In this document: positions 48,886-56,814 of the stretch, piece by piece
Numbering within the stretch: the first letter of the stretch is position 1
How the letters are laid out: every line of letters starts with the position of its first letter
Source: Paucibacter sp. PLA-PC-4
Lineage (GTDB): Bacteria > Pseudomonadota > Gammaproteobacteria > Burkholderiales > Burkholderiaceae_C
Reading direction: 5' to 3'
Assembly: GCF_026241155.1 (NCBI RefSeq)
Contig: NZ_JAPFGP010000007.1
Location: forward strand, 1-64,000
DNA length: 64,000 bases
Notes under the pieces: model-generated
The model's input: only the letters and a program-made list of their open reading frames with translations
Database searches by the model: none
What the model was told of the DNA's origin: nothing
Position numbers and translations under genes: made by a program

Positions 48886-49818
48886 ATGACTGCTCTGGTA
48901 ATTGCTGAACACGACAACGCCTCCATCAAGGGCGCGACGCTGAACACCGTCACCGCCGCCGCCGCCTGCGGTGGTGATGTCCATGTGCTGGTGGCCGGCT
49001 CCAATGCCGCCGCCGCCGCCGCTGCGGCCGCGCAGATCGCCGGTGTCAGCAAGGTGCTGCACGCTGATGCCGCCCAGCTGGCTGACGGCCTGGCCGAGAA
49101 TCTGGCCGCGCAAGTGCTTGCCATCGCCGCTGGCTACAGCCACATCCTGTTCCCGGCCACCGCCTCGGGCAAGAACGTCGCGCCGCGCGTCGCGGCGCTG
49201 CTGGATGTGGCCCAGCTGAGCGATGTCACCAAGGTCATCAGCGCCGACACCTTCGAGCGCCCAATCTACGCCGGCAACGCGATCGCCACCGTGCAGTCCG
49301 CCGACGCGACCAAGGTGCTGACCGTGCGCACGACTGGCTTTGACGCTGCTGCCGCCGCTGGCGGTTCGGCCGCCGTCGAAACGCTGGCCGCCGCTGCCGA
49401 TTCCGGCACGAGCACGTTCGCCGGCCGTGAAGTGACCAAGAGCGACCGCCCCGAGCTGACCGCAGCCAAGATTATCGTCTCTGGTGGCCGCGCCCTGGGC
49501 AGCAGCGACAAGTTCAACGAGGTGCTGACTCCGCTGGCCGACAAGCTCGGCGCGGCGCTGGGCGCCTCGCGTGCCGCTGTGGACGCCGGCTACGCGCCCA
49601 ACGACTGGCAGGTCGGCCAGACCGGCAAGATCGTTGCGCCTCAGCTCTATATTGCCGCCGGCATCTCCGGCGCGATCCAGCACCTGGCTGGCATGAAGGA
49701 CTCCAAGGTGATCGTCGCGATCAACAAGGATCCGGAAGCGCCGATCTTCTCGGTGGCCGACTACGGCCTGGAAGCCGATCTGTTCACCGCCGTGCCCGAG
49801 CTGATTAACGCCCTCTGA
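48886..49818 (+). CDS. etfA: Electron transfer flavoprotein, alpha subunit
   Basis: A 310-residue FAD-binding partner of EtfB. The C-terminal FAD signature is complete: [47 protein letters not shown], and [27 protein letters not shown] precedes it. The N-terminal domain is unusually rich in Ala repeats ([14 protein letters not shown]). It lies directly after etfB and 76 bp before the acyl-CoA dehydrogenase gene. Confidence 0.96.
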   Translation: MTALVIAEHDNASIKGATLNTVTAAAACGGDVHVLVAGSNAAAAAAAAAQIAGVSKVLHADAAQLADGLAENLAAQVLAIAAGYSHILFPATASGKNVAPRVAALLDVAQLSDVTKVISADTFERPIYAGNAIATVQSADATKVLTVRTTGFDAAAAAGGSAAVETLAAAADSGTSTFAGREVTKSDRPELTAAKIIVSGGRALGSSDKFNEVLTPLADKLGAALGASRAAVDAGYAPNDWQVGQTGKIVAPQLYIAAGISGAIQHLAGMKDSKVIVAINKDPEAPIFSVADYGLEADLFTAVPELINAL

Positions 49819-49894
49819 GCGCCCGCTCGAAACCGATGAAGGGCGCCCGACTGTCTGGTCGCGGCGCCCTTGTTGTATCTGGAGACAAGACACC

Positions 49895-51685
49895 ATGAGC
49901 TACCGTGCCCCCGTCAAAGACATGCTGTTCAATATGCAGGAGCTTGCCGGCCTGCAGGCGCTGACCGAGATCCCGGCCTTTGCCGACTTCGGTATCGATA
50001 CGGCCCAGGCCGTGCTGCAGGAATGCGCCAAGCTCAATGAAGACGTGATCGCGCCGCTGAACTTCGAGGGTGACAAGAACCCCTCCTACTTCAAGGACGG
50101 TCAGGTCTTCACCACCCCTGGTTTCAAGGAGGCCTTCCGCCAGTTCGCCGATGGCGGCTGGCAGGGCTTGCAGCACCCGACCGAGTTTGGCGGCCAGGGA
50201 CTGCCCAAGACCATAGGCGCGGCCTGCGGCGAGATGATCAACAGCGCCAATGTCAGCTTTGCGCTTTGCCCGCTGCTCAGCGATGGCGCCATCGAGGCCT
50301 TGCTGACGGCCGGCAGCGATGAGCAAAAGGCCATCTTCCTGCCCAATCTGGTGGCCGGCAAATGGACCGGCACGATGAATCTGACCGAGCCGCAGGCAGG
50401 GTCAGATCTTGCCCAGGTGCGCACCCGCGCCGAGCCGCAGCCCGACGGCACGTACAAGATCTTCGGCACGAAGATCTTCATCACCTACGGTGAGCACGAT
50501 ATGGCCGAGAACATCGTCCATCTGGTGCTGGCCCGCGTGGTCGGAGCGCCGGAGGGCGTCAAGGGCATCAGCCTGTTCATCGTGCCCAAGTTCCTGGTCA
50601 ATGCCGACGGCTCGCTGGGCGCGCGCAATGACGCGCACTGCGTCTCGATCGAGCACAAGATGGGTATCAAGGCCAGCCCGACGGCAGTGCTGCAGTTCGG
50701 CGACCATGGGGGCGCAATCGGTACCCTGGTCGGCCAGGAGAACCGCGGCCTCGAGTACATGTTCATCATGATGAACGCCGCCCGCTTCGGCGTCGGCGTG
50801 CAGGGCATTGCGGTGGCAGAGCGGGCCTATCAGAAGGCGGTGAGCTACGCGCGCGATCGCGTGCAGTCGCGTCCGGTCGACGGCTCGGTGGCCGGCAGCG
50901 CCGCCATCATCCATCACCCCGATGTGCGTCGCATGCTGATGACGATGCGCGCGTTGACCGAGGGCTGCCGTGCCATGTCCAGCGTGGCCGCTGCGGCCTA
51001 TGACGCCGCCCACCACCATCCCGACGCCGACACCCGCAAGCACAACCAGGCCTTCTACGAATTCATGGTGCCGCTGGTCAAGGGCTACAGCACCGAAATG
51101 AGCCTGGAGGTCACCGATCTGGGCGTGCAGGTGCATGGCGGCATGGGCTTCATCGAGGAGACCGGCGCGGCGCAGCACTACCGCGACGCCAAGATCTTGA
51201 CGATTTACGAAGGCACGACCGCGATCCAGGCCAATGACCTGGTGGGCCGCAAGACCACGCGCGATGGTGGCCAGCTCGCCCGCGCCATTGCAGGCCAGAT
51301 CGAGGCCACCGAAGGACTGCTGAAACAGCGCAGCAGCGCGGCATCCAAGGCCGTGGCCAAACGCCTGGGCGAAGCCCGCCAGGCCTATCTCGATGTGGTG
51401 GACTTCATCGCCGCCCAGGGCAAGGGCAATCCGAACGCGGCCTACGCCGGCTCGGTGCCCTATCTGATGCTGGCCGGCAATCTGGTGGCCGGCTGGCAGC
51501 TGGCGCGCGCACTGATCGTGGCTGAGGACAAGGTCGCCGCTGGCGAGGAGATTCCTTTCATGACCGCCAAGATCGTGACGGCGCGCTTTTATGCCGAGCA
51601 CATCCTGAGCCGCAGCTCCGGCCTGCGCGACGCCATCGTCGAGGGCGCCGACAGCGTCACCGCGCTGGCTCTGGATGCCTTCTGA
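49895..51685 (+). CDS. Acyl-CoA dehydrogenase, long form
   Basis: A 596-residue FAD-dependent dehydrogenase that forms trans-2-enoyl-CoA and reduces EtfAB. Its start, MSYRAPVKDMLFNMQELAGL, and its length, with a C-terminal extension of about 150 residues, match the broad DmdC/FadE-like group found next to etf genes in Betaproteobacteria. The substrate-proximal motif is MNLTEPQAGSDLAQVRTRAE, and the active-site region DAKILTIYEGTTAIQANDLVGRK is intact. The preferred chain length cannot be told; 3-methylthiopropionyl-CoA is an alternative substrate in this family. Confidence 0.92.
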   Translation: MSYRAPVKDMLFNMQELAGLQALTEIPAFADFGIDTAQAVLQECAKLNEDVIAPLNFEGDKNPSYFKDGQVFTTPGFKEAFRQFADGGWQGLQHPTEFGGQGLPKTIGAACGEMINSANVSFALCPLLSDGAIEALLTAGSDEQKAIFLPNLVAGKWTGTMNLTEPQAGSDLAQVRTRAEPQPDGTYKIFGTKIFITYGEHDMAENIVHLVLARVVGAPEGVKGISLFIVPKFLVNADGSLGARNDAHCVSIEHKMGIKASPTAVLQFGDHGGAIGTLVGQENRGLEYMFIMMNAARFGVGVQGIAVAERAYQKAVSYARDRVQSRPVDGSVAGSAAIIHHPDVRRMLMTMRALTEGCRAMSSVAAAAYDAAHHHPDADTRKHNQAFYEFMVPLVKGYSTEMSLEVTDLGVQVHGGMGFIEETGAAQHYRDAKILTIYEGTTAIQANDLVGRKTTRDGGQLARAIAGQIEATEGLLKQRSSAASKAVAKRLGEARQAYLDVVDFIAAQGKGNPNAAYAGSVPYLMLAGNLVAGWQLARALIVAEDKVAAGEEIPFMTAKIVTARFYAEHILSRSSGLRDAIVEGADSVTALALDAF

Positions 51686-51716
51686 TCGCCCACTGATACA
51701 ACGAACGGAGACCTTT

Positions 51717-52670
51717 GTGGCCCTGCCTCCCGTCCTGCAAAACCTGCCCCTGCCCATCATCGGCTCGCCGCTGTTCATCATCAGCAATCCCAAGCTGGTG
51801 ATCGAGCAGTGCAAGGCCGGCGTCGTTGGCTCGATGCCCGCACTCAATGCCCGTCCGGCCGAGCTGCTGGACGAGTGGCTCAACGAGATCACCACCGAGC
51901 TGGCGGCCTATAACAAGGCCCACCCCGACAAGCCGGCCGCGCCGTTTGCGATCAACCAGATCGTGCACAAGAGCAATGACCGCTTGGAGCACGATATGGC
52001 GCTGTGCGCCAAGTACAAGGTGCCCATCATCATCACCTCGCTGGGCGCGCGCGAGGATGTCAATGCCGCCGTGCATGCCTGGGGTGGCGTCGTGCTGCAC
52101 GACATCATCAACAACAAGTTCGCGAAGAAGGCGATCGAGAAGGGCGCAGACGGCCTGATCGCGGTGGCGGCCGGGGCCGGCGGCCATGCGGGCGTCAAGA
52201 GCCCGTTCGCGCTGATCCAGGAAATCCGCGAGTGGTTCGATGGCCCGGTCGCGCTGTCGGGTGCGATCGCCAGCGGCGATGCGGTGCTGGCTGCTCAGGC
52301 AATGGGCGCGGACTTCGCCTATATCGGCTCGGCCTTCATCGCGACCGAAGAAGCGCGCGCCACCGAGGCGTACAAGCAGATGATTGTCGCCTCCAACAGC
52401 GATGACATCGTCTATAGCAATCTGTTCACCGGCGTGCACGGCAACTACCTGCGCGGCTCCATCGTCAATGCAGGCATGGATCCAGACAAGCTGCCCGAGA
52501 GCGACCCAAGTGCGATGAACTTCGGCGGCGACTCGAAGAAGGCATGGAAGGACATCTGGGGCAGCGGCCAGGGCATCGGTGCAGTGCGCGAGATCGTGCC
52601 GGCGCGTAGGCTGGTCGAGCGCCTGGCGGGCGAATACCGCGCGGCGCGGCAGCGCCTGTCCTTGAGTTGA
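51717..52670 (+). CDS. Nitronate monooxygenase-family flavoprotein
   Basis: A 317-residue FMN-dependent TIM-barrel protein (2-nitropropane dioxygenase family). LPLPIIGSPLFIISNPKLVIEQCKAGVVGSMPALNARP is the N-terminal signature; GADGLIAVAAGAGGHAGVKSPFALIQEIR and GADFAYIGSAFIATEEA form the phosphate-binding part. The His in GGHAG is the catalytic base of class I enzymes. GTG 51717 is preferred to ATG 51675 because GGAG lies six bases upstream and the longer form would overlap the dehydrogenase gene. Its place after etf and acyl-CoA dehydrogenase suggests a role in the same oxidation or detoxification route. Confidence 0.88.
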   Translation: MALPPVLQNLPLPIIGSPLFIISNPKLVIEQCKAGVVGSMPALNARPAELLDEWLNEITTELAAYNKAHPDKPAAPFAINQIVHKSNDRLEHDMALCAKYKVPIIITSLGAREDVNAAVHAWGGVVLHDIINNKFAKKAIEKGADGLIAVAAGAGGHAGVKSPFALIQEIREWFDGPVALSGAIASGDAVLAAQAMGADFAYIGSAFIATEEARATEAYKQMIVASNSDDIVYSNLFTGVHGNYLRGSIVNAGMDPDKLPESDPSAMNFGGDSKKAWKDIWGSGQGIGAVREIVPARRLVERLAGEYRAARQRLSLS

Positions 52671-52744
52671 GGCGAAGCGGGGGCTAACCCCGCTATTTTC
52701 TTCGGCGCGGCCTGCCTAGCATGGGCCTCCACTGTGGAGGTTTC

Positions 52745-53995
52745 ATGAGCCAGTCGCGCATCGTCATCCGCAACGCCCTGCTGTTCGACAGCGCCAGCGC
52801 CGAGCTGCTGCCGCGGACCACCGTGGTGATCGAGGGCGAGCGTATCGTCGAGGTCACCCAGCGGCCACTGCAGGTGAGCGAAGCAGCTCAGCATATCGAT
52901 GCCGGCGGTCGCGTGTTGCTGCCTGGCTTGATCGACGCCCATGTCCATGTGATGGCCGTCAGCCATGACGTGCTGCAACTGTCGGCCCGCCCTCCCTCGC
53001 TGATCACGGCGCAAAGCAAACCGGTGCTGGAGGCCCTGCTGATGCGCGGCTACACCTCGGTGCGCGATGCCGGCGGCGCCGACTTCGGCCTGCAAGAGGC
53101 GGTAGCCAGCGGGCTCTTCATCGGGCCGCGCCTGTTCATCGCTGGCCAGCCCCTGTCGCAGACCGGCGGCCACGCCGACGCGCGACCCAAGGGCACACGC
53201 GAGATGTTCTGCACCTGCGCGGGACTGGGGCTGCCTGGTCTGATCGCTGATGGCGATGCCGAGGTGCGGCGCGCCGCGCGCGAACAGGTGCGCAACGGCG
53301 TCAACCAGATCAAGGTGATGGCCGGGGGCGGCGTTGCCAGCCCGACCGATCCGATCGACGGTACGCAGTACTCGATCGCCGAACTGGCGGCGATCTGCGA
53401 AGAGGCCGAGGCCGCCAATCTCTATGTGATGGCGCACGCCTATTCGCCGCGTTCCATCATCCGTGCGGTGCAGGCCGGCGTGCGCTCGATCGAGCATGGC
53501 AATCTGCTCGACGAGACTTCGGCGCGCGAGATGAAGAGGCAGGGCGCCTATCTGGTGCCCACCCTGGCGACCTATGAGGCGCTGGGCGAGGAGGGCGCGC
53601 GGCTGGGCTGGTCGGCCGAGATGCTAGCCAAGCTGGAGCGGGTCAAGGCGCGTGGCATCGAAGCCATCCAGCTGGCCAAGGCTGAAGGTATCCCGATTGC
53701 CTTCGGCACCGATCTGCTCGGCCATATGCAGCCGCGCCAGAACCGAGAGTTCGCGCTGCGCGCTGCGGCGATGGGGCCGCTGGAGATTTTGCAAAGCGCC
53801 ACCTCCACCGCGGCCGAGTTGATGCGCCAGCAAGGCCAGATCGGCCGCATCCAGGCCGGCGCCTATGCCGATCTGCTGCTGGTCGAGGGTGATCCGCGCC
53901 GAGACCTGGCCATGCTGGCCGAGCCTGAACAGGGGCTGGCCCTGATCATGAAGGCCGGCCACATCTATAAGAACCGGACATCCGGCACGATCTAG
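52745..53995 (+). CDS. Metal-dependent amidohydrolase
   Basis: A 416-residue amidohydrolase-superfamily enzyme similar to the Xaa-Arg/Xaa-Pro dipeptidase-like imidazolonepropionase relatives. The first metal motif is LIDAHVHVMAVS, then TSVRDAGGADFGLQ, QIKVMAGGGVASPTDP (candidate carboxylated Lys), YVMAHAYSPRSI, SIEHGNLLD, and IAFGTDLLGH (catalytic Asp). ATG 52745 follows GGAGG. The final codons and TAG stop lie within the repeated leader of the 168-residue family, so the natural 3' end may have been replaced when the neighbouring island was inserted. The substrate is unknown. Confidence 0.87.
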   Translation: MSQSRIVIRNALLFDSASAELLPRTTVVIEGERIVEVTQRPLQVSEAAQHIDAGGRVLLPGLIDAHVHVMAVSHDVLQLSARPPSLITAQSKPVLEALLMRGYTSVRDAGGADFGLQEAVASGLFIGPRLFIAGQPLSQTGGHADARPKGTREMFCTCAGLGLPGLIADGDAEVRRAAREQVRNGVNQIKVMAGGGVASPTDPIDGTQYSIAELAAICEEAEAANLYVMAHAYSPRSIIRAVQAGVRSIEHGNLLDETSAREMKRQGAYLVPTLATYEALGEEGARLGWSAEMLAKLERVKARGIEAIQLAKAEGIPIAFGTDLLGHMQPRQNREFALRAAAMGPLEILQSATSTAAELMRQQGQIGRIQAGAYADLLLVEGDPRRDLAMLAEPEQGLALIMKAGHIYKNRTSGTI

Positions 53996-54166
53996 CTGAT
54001 GCACTGGATGCCTGCCGAGGGTTTCAGAACCATCGGGGCATGCCGAAGAACCGAGCTGTCACGGGCCTGGAGCGCACGCTTGCATCGATGGCTTGGCTGA
54101 TCTCGCGTAAGCGCTCAATGAACTACGTCCTTGCCAGGGCCCGGGCCGCAGCGTAAGGGCTTCATG
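53985..54166 (+). pseudogene. N-terminal part of a 168-residue family copy with leader
   Basis: The leader (ATCTAGCTGATG, CACTGGATGCC and a decayed hairpin around CATCGG) is shared with position 128-208. The open frame at 54040 starts MPKNRAVTGLERTLASMAWLISRKRS and ends at TAA 54154-54156; likeness stops near 54108. An IS66 scrap follows, and homology to the middle of the family resumes after it at about 54310. This copy is the left boundary of the AbiE island. Confidence 0.75.
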
Positions 54167-54290
54167 CGGCGATCAGATCGATCCGCCAAGGCAGCAACGC
54201 CGCGAAGTCGTCGGCGGTCTGGGCCGTGGGCAAGGCTTTGAACAGCGCACGCAGATACTGGTGGTACCCGTCGATGCCGATGGCCGATCA
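54162..54290 (-). mobile_element. IS66-family transposase C-terminal remnant
   Basis: On the minus strand, translation ending at 54162 reads GIDGYHQYLRALFKALPTAQ and then TADDFAALLPWRIDLIAA followed by a stop. This is the characteristic end of IS66 TnpC transposases. Only about 40 residues remain, and no other IS66 gene or end is visible. The scrap interrupts the orphan gene copy, which suggests an old insertion followed by internal deletion. Confidence 0.72.
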
Positions 54291-54309
54291 CTCTTGGTCA
54301 GGCAATGAC

Positions 54310-54595
54310 GGGGTCGAGGCGGTTCCGACGGTCATTGCCGGCAAGAGACTATGCCGGGCGAGCAGCTGTATACGGCGAGCTCAAGAAGTCATTGATTCGC
54401 TCACTAAAGGCAGCAAATGGTGAGCTCCTTACAACGATTGAACCGGTCATACAGGGCGGTCGCCGGGTTCACGGTGGACCGTTGCGTGAAACGATGCACG
54501 TCTGTCGCCGGCGCATTGTTTTCCATAATTCGGCATGGTACGAGAAAGCCAACGGGCTCAAGCGTTCACGTGCAGTAGCGAAGCTGAGGAGGTAG
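54310..54595 (+). pseudogene. C-terminal part of the interrupted 168-residue family copy
   Basis: VEAVPTVIAGKR in one frame and GELKKSLIRSLKAANGELLTTIEPVIQ in another correspond to the middle of the intact gene at 209 (VDASAIIGKR, GELKRSLVRSLKAAKGQPVTTIELV). The region has at least one frameshift and a diverged end (FHNSAWYEKA). It is the other half of the copy cut by the IS66 scrap. Confidence 0.65.
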
Positions 54596-54631
54596 GAGAG
54601 CGTGGCTTGTCGGAAAAAACTCTTTTAATAT

Positions 54632-54657
54632 CAACAGCTTGTCTGCTGTTGTACAAT
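54632..54657 (+). promoter_or_regulatory. abiE promoter with overlapping operator palindrome
   Basis: CAACAGC (54632-54638) and GCTGTTG (54645-54651) form a perfect inverted repeat with a 6-base centre, immediately before TACAAT (54652-54657), a good -10 box. AbiEi-type antitoxins repress their own promoter by binding inverted repeats, so this is the likely autoregulatory site. Confidence 0.6.
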
Positions 54658-54683
54658 GAGGTCCTCAAGCAAGGATTGAGGCC

Positions 54684-55085
54684 ATGAATATCGTTGACCG
54701 CATAAGGCGCTCGGTGGCGAATCGGAACGCCGATGTTTTCGTGCGCGCCGATTTCGTCACTTTTGGAAGCCAGGCCCAGGTCGGTCGCGCGCTCGCTGAA
54801 CTTCAAGGGAAGGGTGCGCTGGTAAAGCTTGGAGTTGGGGTCTACGCCAAGGCCAAGCTGAGTGTGCTTTCCGGCAAGCCCATCCCCGTGAAACCGCTTG
54901 AAGTCCTGGCGCCGGAAGTTCTCAAGAAATTGGGCGTTCAGGTCGGTGAGTCCCGTCAGACACGCGAGTACAACTCTGGTAGCAGCACCCAGATCCCAAC
55001 AGGGGTGGTTTTCAGTGTTGGCAAACGGCGCATTCAGCGCAAGTTGGGCTTCAACGGCAAGCTCGTCGAGTACGAACGTGCATGA
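54684..55085 (+). CDS. abiEi: Type IV antitoxin, AbiEi/DUF6088 family
   Basis: A 133-residue protein: an N-terminal winged helix (about 1-60, MNIVDRIRRSVANRNADVFVRADFVTFGSQAQVGRALAELQGKGALVKLGVGVYAKAK) and a C-terminal antitoxin domain containing RQTREYNSGSSTQIPTG. It should act as transcriptional repressor and neutralise the AbiEii toxin without strong direct contact. Its stop overlaps the toxin start (ATGA). Base composition is lower in GC than the housekeeping genes, consistent with transfer. Confidence 0.85.
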   Translation: MNIVDRIRRSVANRNADVFVRADFVTFGSQAQVGRALAELQGKGALVKLGVGVYAKAKLSVLSGKPIPVKPLEVLAPEVLKKLGVQVGESRQTREYNSGSSTQIPTGVVFSVGKRRIQRKLGFNGKLVEYERA

Positions 55086-56053
55086 GGGTTCTTGCGAAAG
55101 ATCGTGCCGAGCTCATTGAAGCGTTGGTTGCCGAAGTCGATCTCGGAAGAGTAACTGCCGGCCTTCTCGAAAAGGACGAGCACCTGACGGATGCACTGCG
55201 TGCAGTGTTTGCGTTGGAGTTCGAATTCGTGCAGCTCGTCTTCTGTGGAGGAACGAGTTTGTCAAAGGCGCACGGCCTGATTGAGCGCATGTCCGAAGAT
55301 GCCGACATCAAGGTTGTACTCACGGGGGCGGGTCGCCAGCTGAGTCGTACCAAACTTCGGCGCTATCTCGGCGACGAGGTGCGCGTTCGCGTGGGTAAAG
55401 CTCTATCTGACATCGGCTTGGTCGAGGAGCCCGACAAAGCCGTGACCTTCAATGAGCATCGGTACTTGCATAGCCAGTGGATGTACCAGCGCAGTTACCC
55501 TGTGACTGCGGGCCTGCGTCCGAACCTTCAGATCGAGCTGACGCTGCGCGCACCTGTGCTTCCAGTTGAGCGAACTTCGCTCCATGCGTTGGCTGATCGC
55601 ATTGCCGGACAGTCTGGCTCACCTTTCTCGGTGGCGACGATCTCAGTAGCAGAGACTCAATCCGAGAAGATTCTTTCATTCTTGCGTCGGTTTGCGCAGC
55701 ACCGTTCAGGGCAAATGCTGCGAGCCTGGGACACGGCGCTCGTGCGCCACATTTATGACGTGCACTGCATCTACACACGCAACCCGGACATGGTGGCTGT
55801 TAGCGCTCCTGCGTTCGCCGCCCTGGTGCATGGCGATGTCGAAGAGTTCGGTAAGCAGCATCCGGACTTTGCCGCGGATCCTTTGGGCGTGATGGAGAAG
55901 GCTCTGGACCAAGTTGGTATGGACGAGCAGAGTCGGGCCGAATACGAACAGAACTTGTTGCCACTCGTGTACGGAACCTTCAAGCCGCACTTCGATGAAG
56001 CCTTCGCTTCTTTCGACAAAGTTGCCCGCACCTTCCTCGGCGTGGCCGGCTAA
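55082..56053 (+). CDS. abiEii: AbiEii/AbiGii nucleotidyltransferase toxin
   Basis: A 323-residue nucleotidyltransferase of the AbiEii (DUF1814) family. The active-site signature is FCGGTSLSKAHGLIERMSEDADIKVVL, with GGTSLSK and the SED.D metal-binding aspartates near residue 55-80. SVAETQSEKILSFLRRFAQ and ALVRHIYDVHCI supply the later conserved Lys and Asp. These toxins transfer nucleotides, in some cases to tRNA acceptor ends, and cause abortive phage infection. It appears complete and is coupled to the antitoxin by a four-base overlap. Confidence 0.87.
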   Translation: MRVLAKDRAELIEALVAEVDLGRVTAGLLEKDEHLTDALRAVFALEFEFVQLVFCGGTSLSKAHGLIERMSEDADIKVVLTGAGRQLSRTKLRRYLGDEVRVRVGKALSDIGLVEEPDKAVTFNEHRYLHSQWMYQRSYPVTAGLRPNLQIELTLRAPVLPVERTSLHALADRIAGQSGSPFSVATISVAETQSEKILSFLRRFAQHRSGQMLRAWDTALVRHIYDVHCIYTRNPDMVAVSAPAFAALVHGDVEEFGKQHPDFAADPLGVMEKALDQVGMDEQSRAEYEQNLLPLVYGTFKPHFDEAFASFDKVARTFLGVAG

Positions 56054-56284
56054 CCCTCTATCCAGCGATGTCATAACGCAACGGCCAATTGTTTTCTCGC
56101 TTTGTTAATCTATGGGCGATAACTCACCAATGTATTCGGGCACTCTCTGGGAAAGAGTTAACGACAAGAGCAATGAATGGTGCATGTAGCGACTCGGAAG
56201 AGCCCGCTGCGCACGTCAATCAGAGCTTTGCGCCAATGACGCGCATTCATACGATGGGCGCAATGACTTCCGTACATACACTGT
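56054..56284. other. Stretch after abiEii without a recognised gene
   Basis: AT-richer sequence with short open frames but no coherent product. It leads into the IS3 scrap at about 56285. Confidence 0.4.
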
Positions 56285-56515
56285 TCTCAGTTTCGCCGCT
56301 CAGGTAGCTGAAGCGGCGGCGCTGCTGGTGCTACAAAACAAATTCCAAGCGTTGTTGGGGGATGAGGAGTCATGACCTGTCCTCCTCAGCGGTGCGAAAC
56401 TTTGATTGGCCTGATTGACGAAGCCTGTGCCGCTGGTGCGAGGCTGGAGGCGGCGTGTGCACAGATCGGCCTGTCCGCGCGAACTGTGCAGCGCTGGCGG
56501 CATCCAGCAGGGCCT
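56285..56515 (+). mobile_element. IS3-family remnant (orfA tail and orfB start)
   Basis: A frame ending at the TGA at 56373-56375 reads QVAEAAALLVLQNKFQALLGDEES, the usual C-terminus of an IS3-type OrfA. The next frame starts at ATG 56372 with an ATGA overlap and reads MTCPPQRCETLIGLIDEACA, then AGARLEAACAQIGLSARTVQ and RWRHPA, the helix-turn-helix start of OrfB. Both genes are cut off, and the element joins directly onto a broken copy of the 168-residue family at about 56515. Confidence 0.7.
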
Positions 56516-56770
56516 CGCTCGTGCAAGGGGATGACGGCATCCAATTAGGAAAGCACGGCCTTGAGGAGATGGATCTTTTCGGGCAGCACCGCTGCCTGGT
56601 GACGACAGCGATCAAGCCGGCCTCGCAGCCGTGCGTGCTGCGAAATCAGCCAAGCCATCGATGATGGCGTGCGCTCCAGGCCTGTGTAATCTCGGTTTTT
56701 CGGCATGTCCCGATGGTTTCAGAACCATCGGGGGCCATCCAGTGCATCAGCTAGATAATGCCGCAGACAT
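56515..56770 (-). pseudogene. Inverted, truncated copy of the 168-residue family with leader
   Basis: On the minus strand the leader (GCGGCATTATCTAGCTGATG) and the perfect hairpin (56709-56732) precede ATG 56706. The frame reads MPKNRDYTGLERTPSSMAWL, then ISQHARLRGRLDRC and on to LLKAVLS, and meets TAA at 56547-56545. After the stop LDAVIPLHE continues in frame, so a nonsense change broke the gene, and it is then cut off by the IS3 scrap. It is in opposite orientation to the copy at 53985 and forms the right boundary of the AbiE island. Confidence 0.8.
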
Positions 56771-56773
56771 GAA

Positions 56774-56797
56774 GAAGGCCGCCCGGAGGCGGCCTTC
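56774..56797 (-). terminator. Terminator of the peptide-binding protein gene
   Basis: GAAGGCCGCC (56774-56783) pairs with GGCGGCCTTC (56788-56797) around CGGA. It lies just past the stop of the minus-strand gene at 56815; the T run on that strand is short (TTCTTC). Confidence 0.7.
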
Positions 56798-56814
56798 TCA
56801 AGTGGCTGTGCGCC

